Positions 33,006 to 43,904 of a stretch of 64,000 nt of DNA are shown here, piece by piece. The stretch is from Dugong dugon. Lineage: Eukaryota > Chordata > Mammalia > Sirenia > Dugongidae. The stretch spans positions 22,686,501-22,750,500 of the forward strand of contig CM057469.1 of NCBI GenBank assembly GCA_030035585.1, written 5' to 3'. The notes under the pieces are model-generated. The model saw only the letters and a list, made by a program, of their open reading frames with translations, was not told the origin of the DNA and did not search any database. The position numbers and the translations under genes were made by a program. Every line of letters begins with the position of its first letter. Positions within the stretch are counted from its first letter, which is position 1.

Positions 33006-33994
33006 CAGGCATACCTTGTTTTATTGTGCTTCGTAGTTATTGCATTTTTTCCAAATTGAAGGTCTGTGGCAACCCTGTGTCGAGCAAGTCTACGGCGCCA
33101 TTTTTCCAATAGCATGTGCTCACTTCATGTGTCTGTGTCACATTTTGGTAATTCTCACAATATTTAAAACTTTTTCATTATTATTATATCTGTTATGGTG
33201 ATCTGTGATCAGAGATCTTTGATGTTACCGTTGTAATTGCTTTGGGGCACCACAAACTGCACCCATATAAGATGGCAAATTTAATGGATAAATGTGTGTG
33301 TTCTGACTGCTCCACTGACTGTCCATTCCTTATCTTTCTCCCTCTCCTCAGGCTTCCCTATTCCCTGAGACAGGACAATACTGAAATTAGACCAATTAAT
33401 AACCCTACAATGGCCTCTAAGTGTTCAAGTGAAAGGAAGGGTAGCACGTCTCTCACTTTAAATCAAAAGCTAGAAATGATTAAGCTTAGTGAGGAAGGTA
33501 TGTTAAAAACCAAGACAGGGCAAAAGCTAGGCCTCTTGTGCCAAACAATTAGCCAAGTTGTGAATGCAAAGGAAAAGTTCTTAAAGGGAATTAAAAGTGC
33601 TACTCCAATGAACACAGGAATGATAAGAAAGTGAAACAGCCTTATTGCTGATATGGAGAAAGTTTTAGTGGTCTGGATAGAAGATCATACCAGCCACAAC
33701 ATTCCTGTAAGCCAAAGCCAATCCAGACCAAACTCCAACTTTCAATTCTATGAAGGCTGAGAGAGGTGAAGAAGCTGCAGAAGAAACGTTTGACATTAGC
33801 AGAGGTTGGATCATGAGGTTTAAGGAAATAAGCTGTCTCCATCCATAACGTAAAAGTGCAAAGTGAAGCAGCAAGTCCTGTTGTAGAAGCTGCAGCATGT
33901 TATCCAGAAGATCTAGCTAGATAATTGATGAAGGGGGCTACCATAAACAAATTTTTAATGTAGACAAAACTGCCTTATATTGGAAGAAGATGCC
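33006..33994 (+). mobile_element. Tigger1 DNA transposon, 5' part
   Basis: Tc1/mariner superfamily, pogo/Tigger group. It starts exactly at the terminal inverted repeat (CAGGCATACCTTGTTTTATT), preceded by TA (33004-33005). It then has the 5' UTR (GGTCTGTGGCAACCCTGTGT, CATATAAGATGGCAAATTTA) and the start of the transposase gene. It breaks off at 33994 after GGAAGAAGATGCC, where the LTR begins. The catalytic DDE part and the 3' TIR are absent from the window. Confidence 0.93.
33410..33634 (+). pseudogene. Tigger1 transposase N-terminal remnant
   Basis: ATG at 33410, with the open frame extending 56 codons upstream as well. The protein starts [20 protein letters not shown], with the helix-turn-helix (psq/CENP-B N-type) DNA-binding region [20 protein letters not shown]. 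The frame stops at 33632-33634, where an Arg codon (CGA-type) after MIRK has become TGA. Beyond it the homologous text continues with frame breaks (GATATGGAGAAAGTTTTAGT...ATGTAGACAAAACTGCC) to the first catalytic Asp region near 33960. An inactive fossil. Confidence 0.88.
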
Positions 33995-34222
33995 TGTTAT
34001 GAATTGAACTGTGTCCCCCTAAAAATATGTGTCAACTTGGCTAGGCCATGATTCCAAGTATTGTGTGGTAGTCCACCATTTTGTGATCTGATGTGGTTAT
34101 CCTATGTGTTGTAAATCCTAACCTCTATGATGCTAATGAAGCAGAATTAGAGGCAGTTATGTTAATGAGGCAGGACTCAATCTACAGGATTAGATTGTAT
34201 CTTGAGTCAGTCTCTTTTGGGA

Positions 34223-34229
34223 TATAAAA
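34223..34229 (+). promoter_or_regulatory. LTR TATA box
   Basis: TATAAAA in GGGATATAAAAGAGAG. It lies 8-20 bases from the L1-F insertion point, so any transcript started here would now run into L1-F in sense. Confidence 0.5.
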
Positions 34230-34243
34230 GAGAGAATCCATTA

Positions 34244-36804
34244 AAAAACATACCATGCTCATGGATAGGCAGACTCAACATTGTGAAAATGGCAATTCTA
34301 CCCAAAGCAATTTACAAGTACAACGCAATCCCGATCCACCAACAACATTCTTCAAAGAGATGGAAAAACTAATCATTAACTTTATATGGAAAGGGAAGAA
34401 GCCCCGAATAAGTAAAGCACTATTGAAGAAGAAGAATAAAGTTGGAGGACTCACACCACCTGACTTCAGAACCTACTATATAGCTACAGTAGTCAAAACA
34501 GCCTGGTACCGGTACAACGACAGATACATTGACCAATGGAACAGAATTGAGAACCCAGATGTAAATCCATCCACCTATGGTCACCTGATCTTCGACAAGG
34601 GCCCACAGTCCAGCAAGTGGGGAAAAGACAGTCTTTTTAACAAATGGTGCTGGCAAAACTGGATATCCATCTGCAAAAAAATGAAACAGGACCCATACCT
34701 CACACCGTATACAAAAACTACTTCAAAATGGATCAAAGACCTGAATATAAAGCCTAAAACTATAAAGTTCATAGAAGAGAAAATAGGACCAACACTGCAG
34801 GCTTTAATACACGGCATTAACAGGATACAGACCATAACCATCAACGCACAAACCCCAATAGATAAGCTGGATAACTGGGATCTTCTACAAATCAAACACC
34901 TATGCTCTTCAAAAGACTTCACCAAAAGAGTCAAAAGAGAACCTACAGACTGGGAAAAAAATTTTGGACAGTACAAGTCAGACAAAGGTCTAATTTCTAT
35001 AATCTACAAGAAAATCCAACACTTCTACAACAAAAAGACAAATAATCCTATTAAAAAATGAGCAAAGGAAATGAACAGACACTTGACCAAAGAAGACATT
35101 CAGATGGCCAACAGACACGTGAGGAAATGCTCACGATCACTAGCCATTAGAGAAATGCAAATTAAAACCACAATGAGATACCATCTCACTCCGGCATTAC
35201 TGGCACGAATCAAAAACACTGGAAATAATAAACGTTGGAGGGGCTGCGGGGCGATCAGAACTCTTATAAGCGCTGCTGTTGGGAATGCAAAATGATACAA
35301 CCATTCTGGAAAATGATATGGTGCTTCCTCAGAAAGCTAGAAATAGACATACCATTCGATCCAGCAATCCCACTGCTAGGAATATATCCTAGAGAATTAA
35401 GAGTTGTCGCTCGAGTAGACATATGCACACCTACATTCATGGCAGCATTGTTCACAATAGCAAAATGATGGAAACAACCTAGATGCCCATCAACAGATGA
35501 CTGGATAAACAAACTATGGTACGTACACACAGTGGAGTACTATGCAACAGGAAAGAACAACAATGAATCTGTGAAGCATCTCATAACATGGATGAAACTG
35601 GAGGACATTATGCTGAGTGAAATAAGTCAATCACAAAAGGATAAGTCACAAAATGTAACAATCTTTGTGGGTTACCAGGGATGGGAGGGGTGGGAGGGAA
35701 ATACAAAATAGGCAAAGATAAGTGGTATCTTGGGTGAAGGGTGAGACAGTACACAATACAGGGGAAACCAGCACAACTTGTACAAGGAAAGGTCATGGAA
35801 GCCCCATAGACACATCCAAACTCCCTAAGGGACTGAATTGCTGGGTGGAGGGCTGTGGGGACCATGGTCTTGGGGAACATCTAGCTCAATTGGCATAACA
35901 CAGTTTATAAAGACAACGTTCTACATTCTACCTTGGTGAGTAGTGTCTTGGGTCTTAAAAGCCTGTGAGCGGCCATCTAAGATACTCCACTGGTCTCATC
36001 CCTTCGGGAGCAAGGGAGAATGAAGAGAACAAGATACAAGGAAAAGATTAGTCTGAAGGACTAATGGTCCACAGCTACCAAGGCCTCCTCCAGACTGAGT
36101 CCAGTAGAGCTGGATGGTGCCCGGATACCACCACTGACTTCTCTGACCAGGATCACAACAGAAGGTTCTGGACAGAGCTGGAGAAGGGTGTAGAACATAA
36201 TTCTAACTCACAAAAAAAAAGACCAGATTTACTGGCCTAAAGGAGACTGGAGAAACCTCAAGAGTATGGCCCCCAGACACCCTTTTAGCTCAGTGGTGAA
36301 GTTATCTCCGAGGTTGACCGTTCAGCCGGGGAGTGGACAGCCCCGTAAAACCAGATGGGACTAATGAGGTACAGGAGTCCAGTGACAAGGGCCAGAAGGC
36401 AGAAGGGGACAAGGAAGCTGGTCATAGGGAACCCAAGGTTGAGTAAGGATATTGTTGATGTGTTGTGAGATTGTTAACCATTGTCATAGGGCAACATGTG
36501 TAGTAACTGTTAAATGAGAAACTATTTTGTTCTGTAAGCCTTTATCTTAAGTGAGAATAGCAGCACAATTGGAAGAGCGTAGTCAGTGTCACTGAACTGT
36601 GCATGTAGAAATTTTTGAAATGGTGTGTGTTTGGCTATGTGTATTTTCACCAAAAAAAAAAAAAAAAAGGTTGAGCATTTAGAGGGCTAATATGTTGTGG
36701 GGTTGTTAACCAATGTCATAAAACAACATGTGTACTACTGTTTCATGAGAAACTATTTGTTCTGTAAGCCTTCACCTGAAGTACAATAAAAAAAAAAAAA
36801 AAAA
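34244..36804 (+). mobile_element. L1-F: young 5'-truncated L1, 13-bp target duplication
   Basis: A 2.56-kb sense insertion starting in ORF2 and ending in an A tail (36787-36804) directly after GTACAATAAA. Perfect target duplication AGAGAATCCATTA at 34231-34243 and 36805-36817. The 3' UTR has the same double terminus as L1-B, with an internal A run at 36652-36668. ORF2 is nearly intact for 268 codons, so this is the youngest-looking L1 here, but it is truncated and has later frame breaks. Confidence 0.95.
34255..35640 (+). pseudogene. L1-F ORF2 C-terminal part
   Basis: The frame 34255-35061 encodes the region after the polymerase palm ([20 protein letters not shown], then [15 protein letters not shown] and [16 protein letters not shown]), ending NNPIKK with a TGA in place of Trp (TGG). 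It continues in frames 35071-35295 and 35235-35468 with [21 protein letters not shown] and IPFDPAIPLLGIYPRE, and another TGA follows AALFTIAK at 35466-35468. A deletion of about 60 bases at about 35640 removes the last residues and the normal stop. No catalytic domain is present. Confidence 0.9.
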
Positions 36805-36868
36805 AGAGAATCCATTAGAGTGGAGAGAGACCTCATTACCACCAAGTGAGAAGAGCCAGGAGAGGAGG

Positions 36869-37249
36869 GCATCATAAAATACACTCTATCACTTCTGGGC
36901 AGGAGGATGGCATAAATGCCCCTGAGGCCTGCCAGAGAAGAACCTTCGAGAATTTTTGCATTTTACAAAGCAGAAGAGTATCTCTTTAATGTTTCCCTTT
37001 CAAGAATATAAAACATAACAGGCTATTTAATCAAAATTAATAGTACCTCCTTGGGTTCTAATGAAAAATTCATTTATTAGGATAATATCTTTCTAAATAT
37101 GAAGTGTCTTCCTCTTAATGACTTTTGAGTACTCCAGATTGCTTTATGCTAACCCTGGGTGATAGGTGGGGACAAGCCTGATCAGCCTGATCAAGTGACT
37201 GCTTGTAGTACAGACCAAGAAATGCAGGATCTTAGAGTTATTCCCTTCT
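36869..37249. other. No gene recognised
   Basis: A/T-rich stretch; not recognised as LTR, Tigger1 or L1 continuation. Confidence 0.4.
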
Positions 37250-37308
37250 GTTATATAGAATTGTGCCATGAGTTGGAACAAACTCGACAGCAACTAACAA
37301 TAACAAGA
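37250..37308 (+). mobile_element. RTE/AfroSINE 3'-tail stub
   Basis: GAATTGTGCCATGAGTTGGA, CAAACTCGACAGCAACTAAC and AATAACAA. Sense 3' terminus only, about 60 bases. Confidence 0.65.
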
Positions 37309-37761
37309 AGAGTTATTGACCTCTTCCGGAGACAGTAAGATCTGATCTCATTTCATAAGTAATGAAGTGATTAAAGAATGACAGAGGAGAGAGAGAATAA
37401 TTTCTCCCAGAATATAAAAAGTGAGAATGAGCAGGAATAGATAATGTTTGCATAAATGACCTTAATTTAGCTAGTATGGTTGGAGATTAGTACTTTCTAG
37501 TTATGTATCACTTAGATTGAGAGATTTCTATATAAACCCAAGAATAACTAATTTTCAAAGGATCAGAATAAAACAAACCATATTTGACCCTATGCTTATT
37601 GAACATAATCTAATTGTAGGATTCAGAAAATGCTCAGGCATTGTGCAGACCTCAGGGTCATTCACGCTTTTGCTCACTCAGAGCACAGAACTGTAAGATT
37701 CAAAGATAGGCCCATTTTTATGGGCCTGGTGTTTCCAGAAAGTTCCTGGGTGACGCCAATG
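37309..37761. other. No gene recognised
   Basis: Non-repetitive-looking DNA without supported frames. Confidence 0.4.
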
Positions 37762-37962
37762 ATTTGCACTCAACTATTAACATAAAGGTGGATGATTTGA
37801 ACTCACCCAGTATTACCTCAGAAGAAAGGCCTGGCGATCTGCTTCTGTTAAGATTACCACCAAGAAAACCCTATGGAAATCAGTTCTACTCTTTAACACA
37901 TCACCATGAACTGGAATCAACTCAACAGCAACAGGTTTGGGTGTTTCTTTTTTTTTGGTTTG
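37762..37962 (+). mobile_element. AfroSINE, long subfamily, sense
   Basis: tRNA-like head (GCACTCAACTATTAACATAA), long-form body (AGAAGAAAGGCCTGGCGATC), GAACTGGAATCAACTCAACA and a G/T-rich tail. The head is diverged: its B box reads TTTGAACTCAC. Confidence 0.8.
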
Positions 37963-37996
37963 GTATTTCCAGAAAAGTTAGTTGGGCATGCCCCCG

Positions 37997-38370
37997 TGTT
38001 ATGAATTGAAATGTGTATTGAAATGCTCATATCTATACTTGTGCATATGATCCTGTTTGGTAATAGAATTTTATTTGTTATGTTAATTTGGTCATACCTA
38101 AGTAGGGTGGTTATAAATCTAATCACTTCAAAGTTATGAAAAGAGCTTAATGGACACAGAGACACACATAAGGGGAAGACAGACGCCATGTGAGGATCAT
38201 CTACAAGCCAAGGAACCGAAGAAAGCCCAATATTCCTTACCAGGTTGGAATTGACATGGACCCTGATTTGGATTTTTAGCCTCCAGAACTGTGAGAAAAA
38301 AAAAGTCTGTTCTTTAAAGCCACCCACTTTTGGTATTTCTGTGATGGCAGCACTAGGTAACTAAGATTCG
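37997..38370 (+). mobile_element. MLT1/MaLR-type solo LTR, sense
   Basis: Starts TGTTATGAATTGAAATGTGT. Carries the MaLR signature GACACAGAGACACACATAAG, GACGCCATGTGAGGATC, AAGCCAAGGAACC, GCCTCCAGAACTGTGAGA and AAAGCCACCCACTTTTGG, and ends near CACTAGGTAACTAAGA. It is older and more typical of MaLR than the LTRs at 11531 and 15961, which share its first 12 bases and its end. Confidence 0.78.
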
Positions 38371-39450
38371 CCATATTAGTTTGATTCTTTGACTATATGC
38401 ATTTGCATTAAAAAAGACGTTCGAAGAATTACAAGTTAACGATTCCAGATAGAATATCAGTCTAATGTTGGAGAGAGAGTCTAGTACAGTAAAAAGAACC
38501 TCGAACATGGATTGACAGAGGTTATTGGTTTTCTTGAACCAATGAAGACTGATCATTTTTTTGCCAAAATTCTGAGTATTGAGCAGCAGCCCTTCATACT
38601 GAACTTCAGAGGGTACCTGTTCCTTGTTACAGGTCTGCAACAATATATTTTAAAACAATTAATCCCTTTGGTTTCAGTGCAGGAGGCCAAGCCCATTGGT
38701 ATTCTGTATGTCCCATACCTTTATGTTCATAGATAAACTTTATGAATGCTCCCAGGATTTCAAGATTTGCACTGGTAAAATTATTTTAAGATGGTTCTGA
38801 TGATCTCCCGGAAATTTCTCCTTCACTCGCACCATCAGGACATGGCAGGGTTCCCAGACCAGTCAGGTTCAATTCTGGTGATAAACGGATGGGAGGCATG
38901 TTTCCTCGAGGAGGGGGCAAGAAGGAAGTGGCCCACTACACTAGAAAAAAGCTTTCTAAATATTTTATTAAACCTCCTCTGATGCAGTCCCATTTCTGTC
39001 TCTTCAAATATTTAGAGAAGCTCAATTAGCTTTGGAAGACTGTTTCAGAGAGCTTTCAGCTAGCTCCTGGCCACAGACAGATGGCATCGGATGACTGTAG
39101 CGTGGAGGATGTCTAACCTCTAAATGAGAGCAAGTAGATATGGAAGCTGCATGCATAAAGATTCTTGGCTAGAACGCAGTTTGTGGTTGCCAAGAATTCA
39201 AAGGTCAGAGAAGAGGTTTAGAGATTTCACTACTGTGGGATGTTTCCCATCATCTGCTTCCTAAGTTCAATTTTCTCAGAAAAGTTCTGGCTGCAATGTG
39301 CTGGACTATATCTACAGTACGCGAGGACTTGTCCTCAGAGAGCAAGGCTTGACCTAGAAGTCAGTGGCCCATCTGCTCTGGCTTTATCAGTGCATCCAGG
39401 TGAGGATGCCTAAGGGAAACTATTTGAATGCTTTCTGTATACCAGGCACT
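38371..39450. other. No gene recognised
   Basis: About 1.1 kb. Frames of 63-96 codons overlap on both strands (for example 38353-38643 minus), without domains or splice support. Confidence 0.4.
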
Positions 39451-39523
39451 GAAATGGTGGTCCAGTGTTAGAATTCTTGCCTTCCATGCAGGAGACCCGG
39501 GTTCAATTCCCAGCCAACGCACC
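39451..39523 (+). pseudogene. tRNA-Gly-like sequence (SINE head)
   Basis: 73 nt following tRNA-Gly: an A-box-like TGGTCCAGTGT, a TTCTTGC/GCAGGAG anticodon stem with loop CTTCCAT (anticodon TCC), a perfect B box GGTTCAATTCC and the 3' acceptor ...AACGCACC. The acceptor 5' end (GAAATGG) has drifted, so the terminal stem pairs poorly. It is part of a SINE, not a working tRNA gene, though both pol III boxes are still recognisable. Confidence 0.75.
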
Positions 39524-39795
39524 TCAGTGCACAGCCACTACCTGTCAGTGGAAGCTTACATGTTGCTGTGATGCTGAATAGGTTTCAGCAGAGCTTTCAG
39601 ACTAAGATGGACTAGGAAGAAAGGCCTGATGATTTACTTCCAAATATTAACCAGTGAAAACTCTATGGATCACAGTGGTCCAGTCCACAACCCACCATGG
39701 GGATGGCCGAGGACTGGGCCACGTGTTGTTTCATTGTGCGTGGGGTTGCCATGAGTCGAGGGCCGACTCAATGGCAGCTAGTAACAACAACAATT
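39451..39795 (+). mobile_element. tRNA-Gly-headed SINE with RTE body
   Basis: A 73-base tRNA-Gly-like head is followed by CTGTCAGTGGAAGCTTACAT, then RTE 5'-UTR text (TGTTGCTGTGATGCTG, AGGTTTCAGCAGAGC, GACTAGGAAGAAAGGCC, TTAACCAGTGAAAACTCTAT). The RTE 3' end then follows (GGATGGCCGAGGACTGGGCC, GTTGCCATGAGTCGAGGGCC, AACAACAACAA). This is the AfroSINE design (tRNA head, RTE-like body and tail) but with a different tRNA. Length about 345 bp. A target duplication was not found. Confidence 0.75.
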
Positions 39796-40457
39796 TCATT
39801 TAAATCTTTAAAACCCTACCAGATAGGTGTTGTTCTTCCTTTTTCTTTCTTTCATTTACTTGTTATTTTGATCTAATTTTACACTTACAAAAAGTTCCAA
39901 AAGTAATAGATAATTCCTATTTATTCCAGACCAGTTTCCCCTAATAATAACATGTTATATAGTCACAGGTCAGTAATCAAAACCAGGAAATTAACGTTGG
40001 TATATTTCTATCACACTGTAGATTATATTCAGATTTCATCCCTTTTCCACTAATGTCCTTTCTCTGTATTCCTCCCATTTTAAAGATAAAGACACTAAGG
40101 CAAAGAGAGATTAGGATATAATCAGCCTAGCTCTGATTCCAAAGCCTGTGATCTTTTTACTGTTGTACTTATTCGGATATCTTGGAATGAACTCTGGATC
40201 CCTGGACTTTTCAGGAAATTTATTTTTTCCCTGAATCTATCTTCATTAACTGTGTATCTTGATCCAAGTCATTTTTCTCTAGGTCTCAGTGCCCTCAAAA
40301 TTACTTTAGATGATCTTTTGATTGCTCTGATTTTTATGGTTCTATTTATGATTCAGTACTCTTGCTGACTTAATCTCTCTGTAACTTGGGTTTTTCATCT
40401 GTGCAAAGGGCCTAATATCCATAATAACTTTTATAGGAAAAAAAATAACATTCTTTC
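39796..40457. other. No gene; possible MIR relic near 40250-40400
   Basis: CAAGTCATTTTTCTCTAGGT and AACTTGGGTTTTTCATCTGT look MIR-derived, at low confidence. Otherwise unassigned. Confidence 0.35.
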
Positions 40458-41010
40458 AGTAGTTTATTTCTGTGTAAGAAATCCCACTAAACCTAGTGGC
40501 TTTTATTTATATTTGCATTATTTTATTATGCTTACAGTTTTTGTGGGTCAGGAATTTAGACCAGGAACAATAGGGGTGGCTTATTTTTCTGCACCATATG
40601 TCTGAGGACTCAACTGGAAACACTCAAATGGTTTGGGGGTGGCAAGGATCCACTTCTAGAGTCACATATTCATTCACATATTTTGGCCCCTTAGCAGGGA
40701 TGGATGGAAGGCCGGACTCACCTGGGCCTATGAACTGGAGCATCATCATGTGGCCTTTCCAGGATGGCATCTTAGAATAGTCTGACTTCTTCTGTGGTGG
40801 ATGGCTTCCTCAGAGGAAGTGTCCCAAGAGAACCAGGTAGAAGCTCCATGACCTTTCTGACATAGCCTCAGAAGTCACTCAGTGTCACTTCCATAACATT
40901 CTGTTAACTCCTAGCAAGCCCTAAGGCAGCCAGATTTAAGGGAGGGGGCACACGAGACTTCACCTCTTGATGGAGGAATGGCAACAGCACACTGCAGAAG
41001 AGCATGTATG
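40458..41010 (-). mobile_element. MLT1-type MaLR LTR, antisense
   Basis: The plus strand shows CACTAAACCTAGTGGCTTTT, TTACAGTTTTTGTGGGTCAG, GGCAAGGATCCACTTCTAGA, CTCAGAAGTCACTCAGTGTC and CATAACATTCTGTTAACT in the order expected for the reverse complement of MLT1. Diverged, near full length. Confidence 0.65.
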
Positions 41011-42688
41011 ATGGGAGATATTGCTGTGACCGTCTTTGGAAAACACACTCTGCTACGACATTAAATAGATGTTAGTGTTGAATAGTCAACATTGGTAATT
41101 CAACTGTGGTAATAAAGATTCCAAGCCAAGTAGAATATTCCCTAAAGGTACCCTGTTAATCAAACCACTATTGCTTGGTAAAGCTCTAAAGTTGGTTATA
41201 CCTTTAAATTAACATATACCTTTTATTGACCCCAAAATCTTGTATTTTTCACAATGAAGTCAAAGAAAGATTCTATCCTTGGTTCTAGAGCTCCATTCTG
41301 ATTACCAGCTACCTAACAGACCTTAAGTTCTCCCTGTGTTGATAATTTTTGTTGAAATATTATTTTGAGACAGGCTTTATTTTACCTGCAGATGGATTTC
41401 ATCACATTTCATCCAATGTGCAGTGCCCTTAGCCTTCGTCACCTGCTGGCTGGGAGATCTGAGCAATCTCTTTAACCTCTTTGAGCTGCCCCTCATTGGA
41501 AGTATGAGAAGTTCAAGGCAGAAGGTCCCCCAGGTCCTTACAGCTCTAATATTCTCTCATTGGATGTGTGTACATGAATATATCCCCTACACACGGGTTT
41601 TATTTTGATGTGTTGGATCCTCCTTAGAAAACGTTTCCCCAGATGATGTAAGTGAATTTTAATGTCCTGGCATTCCTCATGAGAGCCGACCTTTGTATTG
41701 TCAGCTCATAATCACTGGAGCACTTGGATCTCAGTCTGCCTTCTGAAAGCGAAAGTCACAAATTCTAATGCATTGGAAGGTCCACATAGTAACATAAAAA
41801 GATTGTGAAATTGTTGCTGAAGTCATCTGGGCAAATAATACATTGTGGTTTCTAAAACTTAACAAATCTTAGAATTTAAAGAAAGACAAAAAAGCAGTCT
41901 TCACATAGAATAAAATTTTAGTGTGAAGAGTTTTGAAGATTGTTATTTTTTATTCCCAGTGAGGTGATGATGGCTTTCTCTGATCAATACCTTCTTATCC
42001 TTTTTCTTGTGGAAGTAACTAGGTCAGATTTCCTATTCTATAAATTCCTAATACTTTATTTTTCTTCTTCATAGCACTTGTCATAATTTAATTTAATAAA
42101 TCATTGAATAATTCATTGTTGATTATCTTTTACCTCTACTTTTGGAGATGCTTCAAGAACGTGGGCATGGCCTGACTAACTCATTATGTCCCCATGCATG
42201 CACTGCCTTGCTGCTGATGGGTGCTCAGCAAAGTTTACTGTATGCGTGAAGAACGGGAAGACATCTCAAATGTTTGGGTTGAGATGGAGAAATGATTTAA
42301 TCATGCTAATGACCAGACTCTGAGACTTGCTCAAGCATGGCAGGAGCAGGTGCTCACAGACAAGGGATGCAGACAGTGATAGGAGGAAACTTATTGTTTC
42401 ATACATTTTTAATGAGCATTTGATTTCCCACAAAGCATTTTGCGTTTCTCACCTAGAGGGTAAGGTGGATTTCCTGAGGGTACTCCTTAAATTTGGCTAT
42501 TCTCTTCTTTTATAAATGAGCATTTTAGGGAATTTTAAGGGATTTGGGATGCTCTCTCCTCCAGCATTCTTCATTTGCTATCTAGCCACAGAACTGCTCT
42601 TGTAGATGAAAACAGTTCCATATTGATCGGGTACAAACTTTCCACAGGCTTCCAGCCTGAGTTTTGGCAAATGTCAGTCCCTCTGAAA
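41011..42688. other. No gene; MIR at about 41400-41560
   Basis: The MIR piece reads CTGGCTGGGAGATCTGAGCA, ATCTCTTTAACCTCTTTGAG, GAAGTATGAGAAGTTCAAGG. The rest (about 1.4 kb) carries no supported gene or repeat. Confidence 0.5.
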
Positions 42689-42848
42689 AAGAAAAGGAAA
42701 AAAAACCCGTTGCCATTGAGTTGATCCCGACTCATAGCGATCATATAGGACAGAGTAGAACTGCCCCATAGAGTTTCCAAGGAGCGGCTGGTGGATTCGA
42801 ACTGCCGACCTTTTGGTTAGCAGCGAAAACACTTAACCGTTGCGCCAG
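42689..42848 (-). mobile_element. AfroSINE, complete
   Basis: Antisense: CCCGTTGCCATTGAGTTGAT, GACAGAGTAGAACTGCCCCA, GGATTCGAACTGCCGACCTT, CACTTAACCGTTGCGCCAG. Little diverged. Possible flanking repeat CCCTCTG (42679-42685 and 42849-42855). Confidence 0.93.
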
Positions 42849-43904
42849 CCCTCTGGGGAGGTCTCAGATGTTTAGTGCCAATGGAGCAACTTTTCCTTAG
42901 TCTCACCACCACTAAATGGCAGTCTTTTCTTAGTGGCAACAAAACAGAGACAACTTAACATGGAAACTGCAATTTGAAAGTTGGCATACAACTCCTGTTT
43001 ATATCTAGCTCAGGCTGGACTGTTATCACTGTTGACATCAGTACATAACAAGTCAGAAATAACTGAGCTCAGGAAAGTACTCATACTTTCACCCTTTCTG
43101 TCAACATGAACTTTAAGATGCTAAATAAGTCATATGTTCAAAGAGAAGCTTGGTAGAAATATCATCGGCACTCAAAGGCCTGGAGTCTGTCTCTAAAAGG
43201 CACATCAAACATTCCACATCTAAAGCCTACCTGTTTGTATATTCATCCATTCATCCAGCCAGTATTTGTGGAGCAGGTGGTATGAGCCAGGTGCTGGGGA
43301 TATAGAAATGAGTGTGGCAGGCATCCTGCCTGCCCTCATGGAGGTAGTGTCTTGTCCATTTTATGAGAGATGAAGCTGAGTGTATAATTGGAAGATTTGT
43401 TAAAGTTGTCATGATATCAGCAATGAAGTCAGGTAATTATACTTTAAGACAGTTGATCTATTGGTTATATGTGACTTTTTGGTGAATTACATGAATTATT
43501 TAGGTAATTTAAGCCCAATTATTTTACTTTTCCCTTAATACAGAGATCTGTGTAAAAATTTATTTTTCCCAAATTGCACATTTTTGTCATTTCTCCACTA
43601 TGCTTGAGTGCAGGACTACAAACAACTTCTTTGGATCTAGGTCATTTCCAAATCAAACTTCTGTCAAACCCTTACAGAAGTCCCAATCACTGTACTGTAC
43701 TCTGTGGAGGATCCAAAACTGTCATGGTGCCTGTTTGGAAGAGCTTACCATGGAGATGATAAGTACAGACTCAAATTACTAAATGGAAAGATTAACTGGT
43801 AGGTGATAAGAAGAGACATAGGCCTCTGTTCTACCTCAGGAAATACTTTACCCATTGCATATATTGTGCAATATATATAAACAAATACCACCAGTCTGTC
43901 AGTA
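42849..43904. other. No gene; L2-like fossil at about 43240-43390
   Basis: TTTGTGGAGCAGGTGGTATG, GCCAGGTGCTGGGGATATAG, CTGCCTGCCCTCATGGAGGT follow the L2 3' motif. The remainder is unassigned; overlapping 60-codon frames at 43574-43927 lack support. Confidence 0.5.

Larger units (their letters stand above)
33995..36868 (+). mobile_element. MaLR-like LTR, interrupted by L1-F
   Basis: 5' part 33995-34243 (TGTTATGAATTGAACTGTGT; TATA box 34223-34229) and continuation 36805-36868 (GTGGAGAGAGACCTCATTAC, CACCAAGTGAGAAGAG), matching the order in the LTRs at 11531 and 15961. Similarity ends near 36868, so the 3' third is missing. The LTR sits directly on truncated Tigger1. ATGCC precedes it (33990-33994) and recurs at 36916-36920, but Tigger1 does not resume there, so I do not claim it as a target duplication. 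Confidence 0.78.

Noticed and set aside
34255-35061. 268-codon frame as an intact gene
   Set aside because: It is the middle of L1 ORF2 without endonuclease or catalytic palm; it ends at a TGA within ORF2 homology.
36916-36920. ATGCC as the right target duplication of the LTR at 33995
   Set aside because: The LTR text ends earlier, no CA precedes it, and Tigger1 does not resume after it.
39451-39523. A functional tRNA-Gly gene
   Set aside because: The acceptor stem has drifted, the A box is imperfect, and the sequence continues directly into an RTE-derived SINE body with no terminator after the 3' end.
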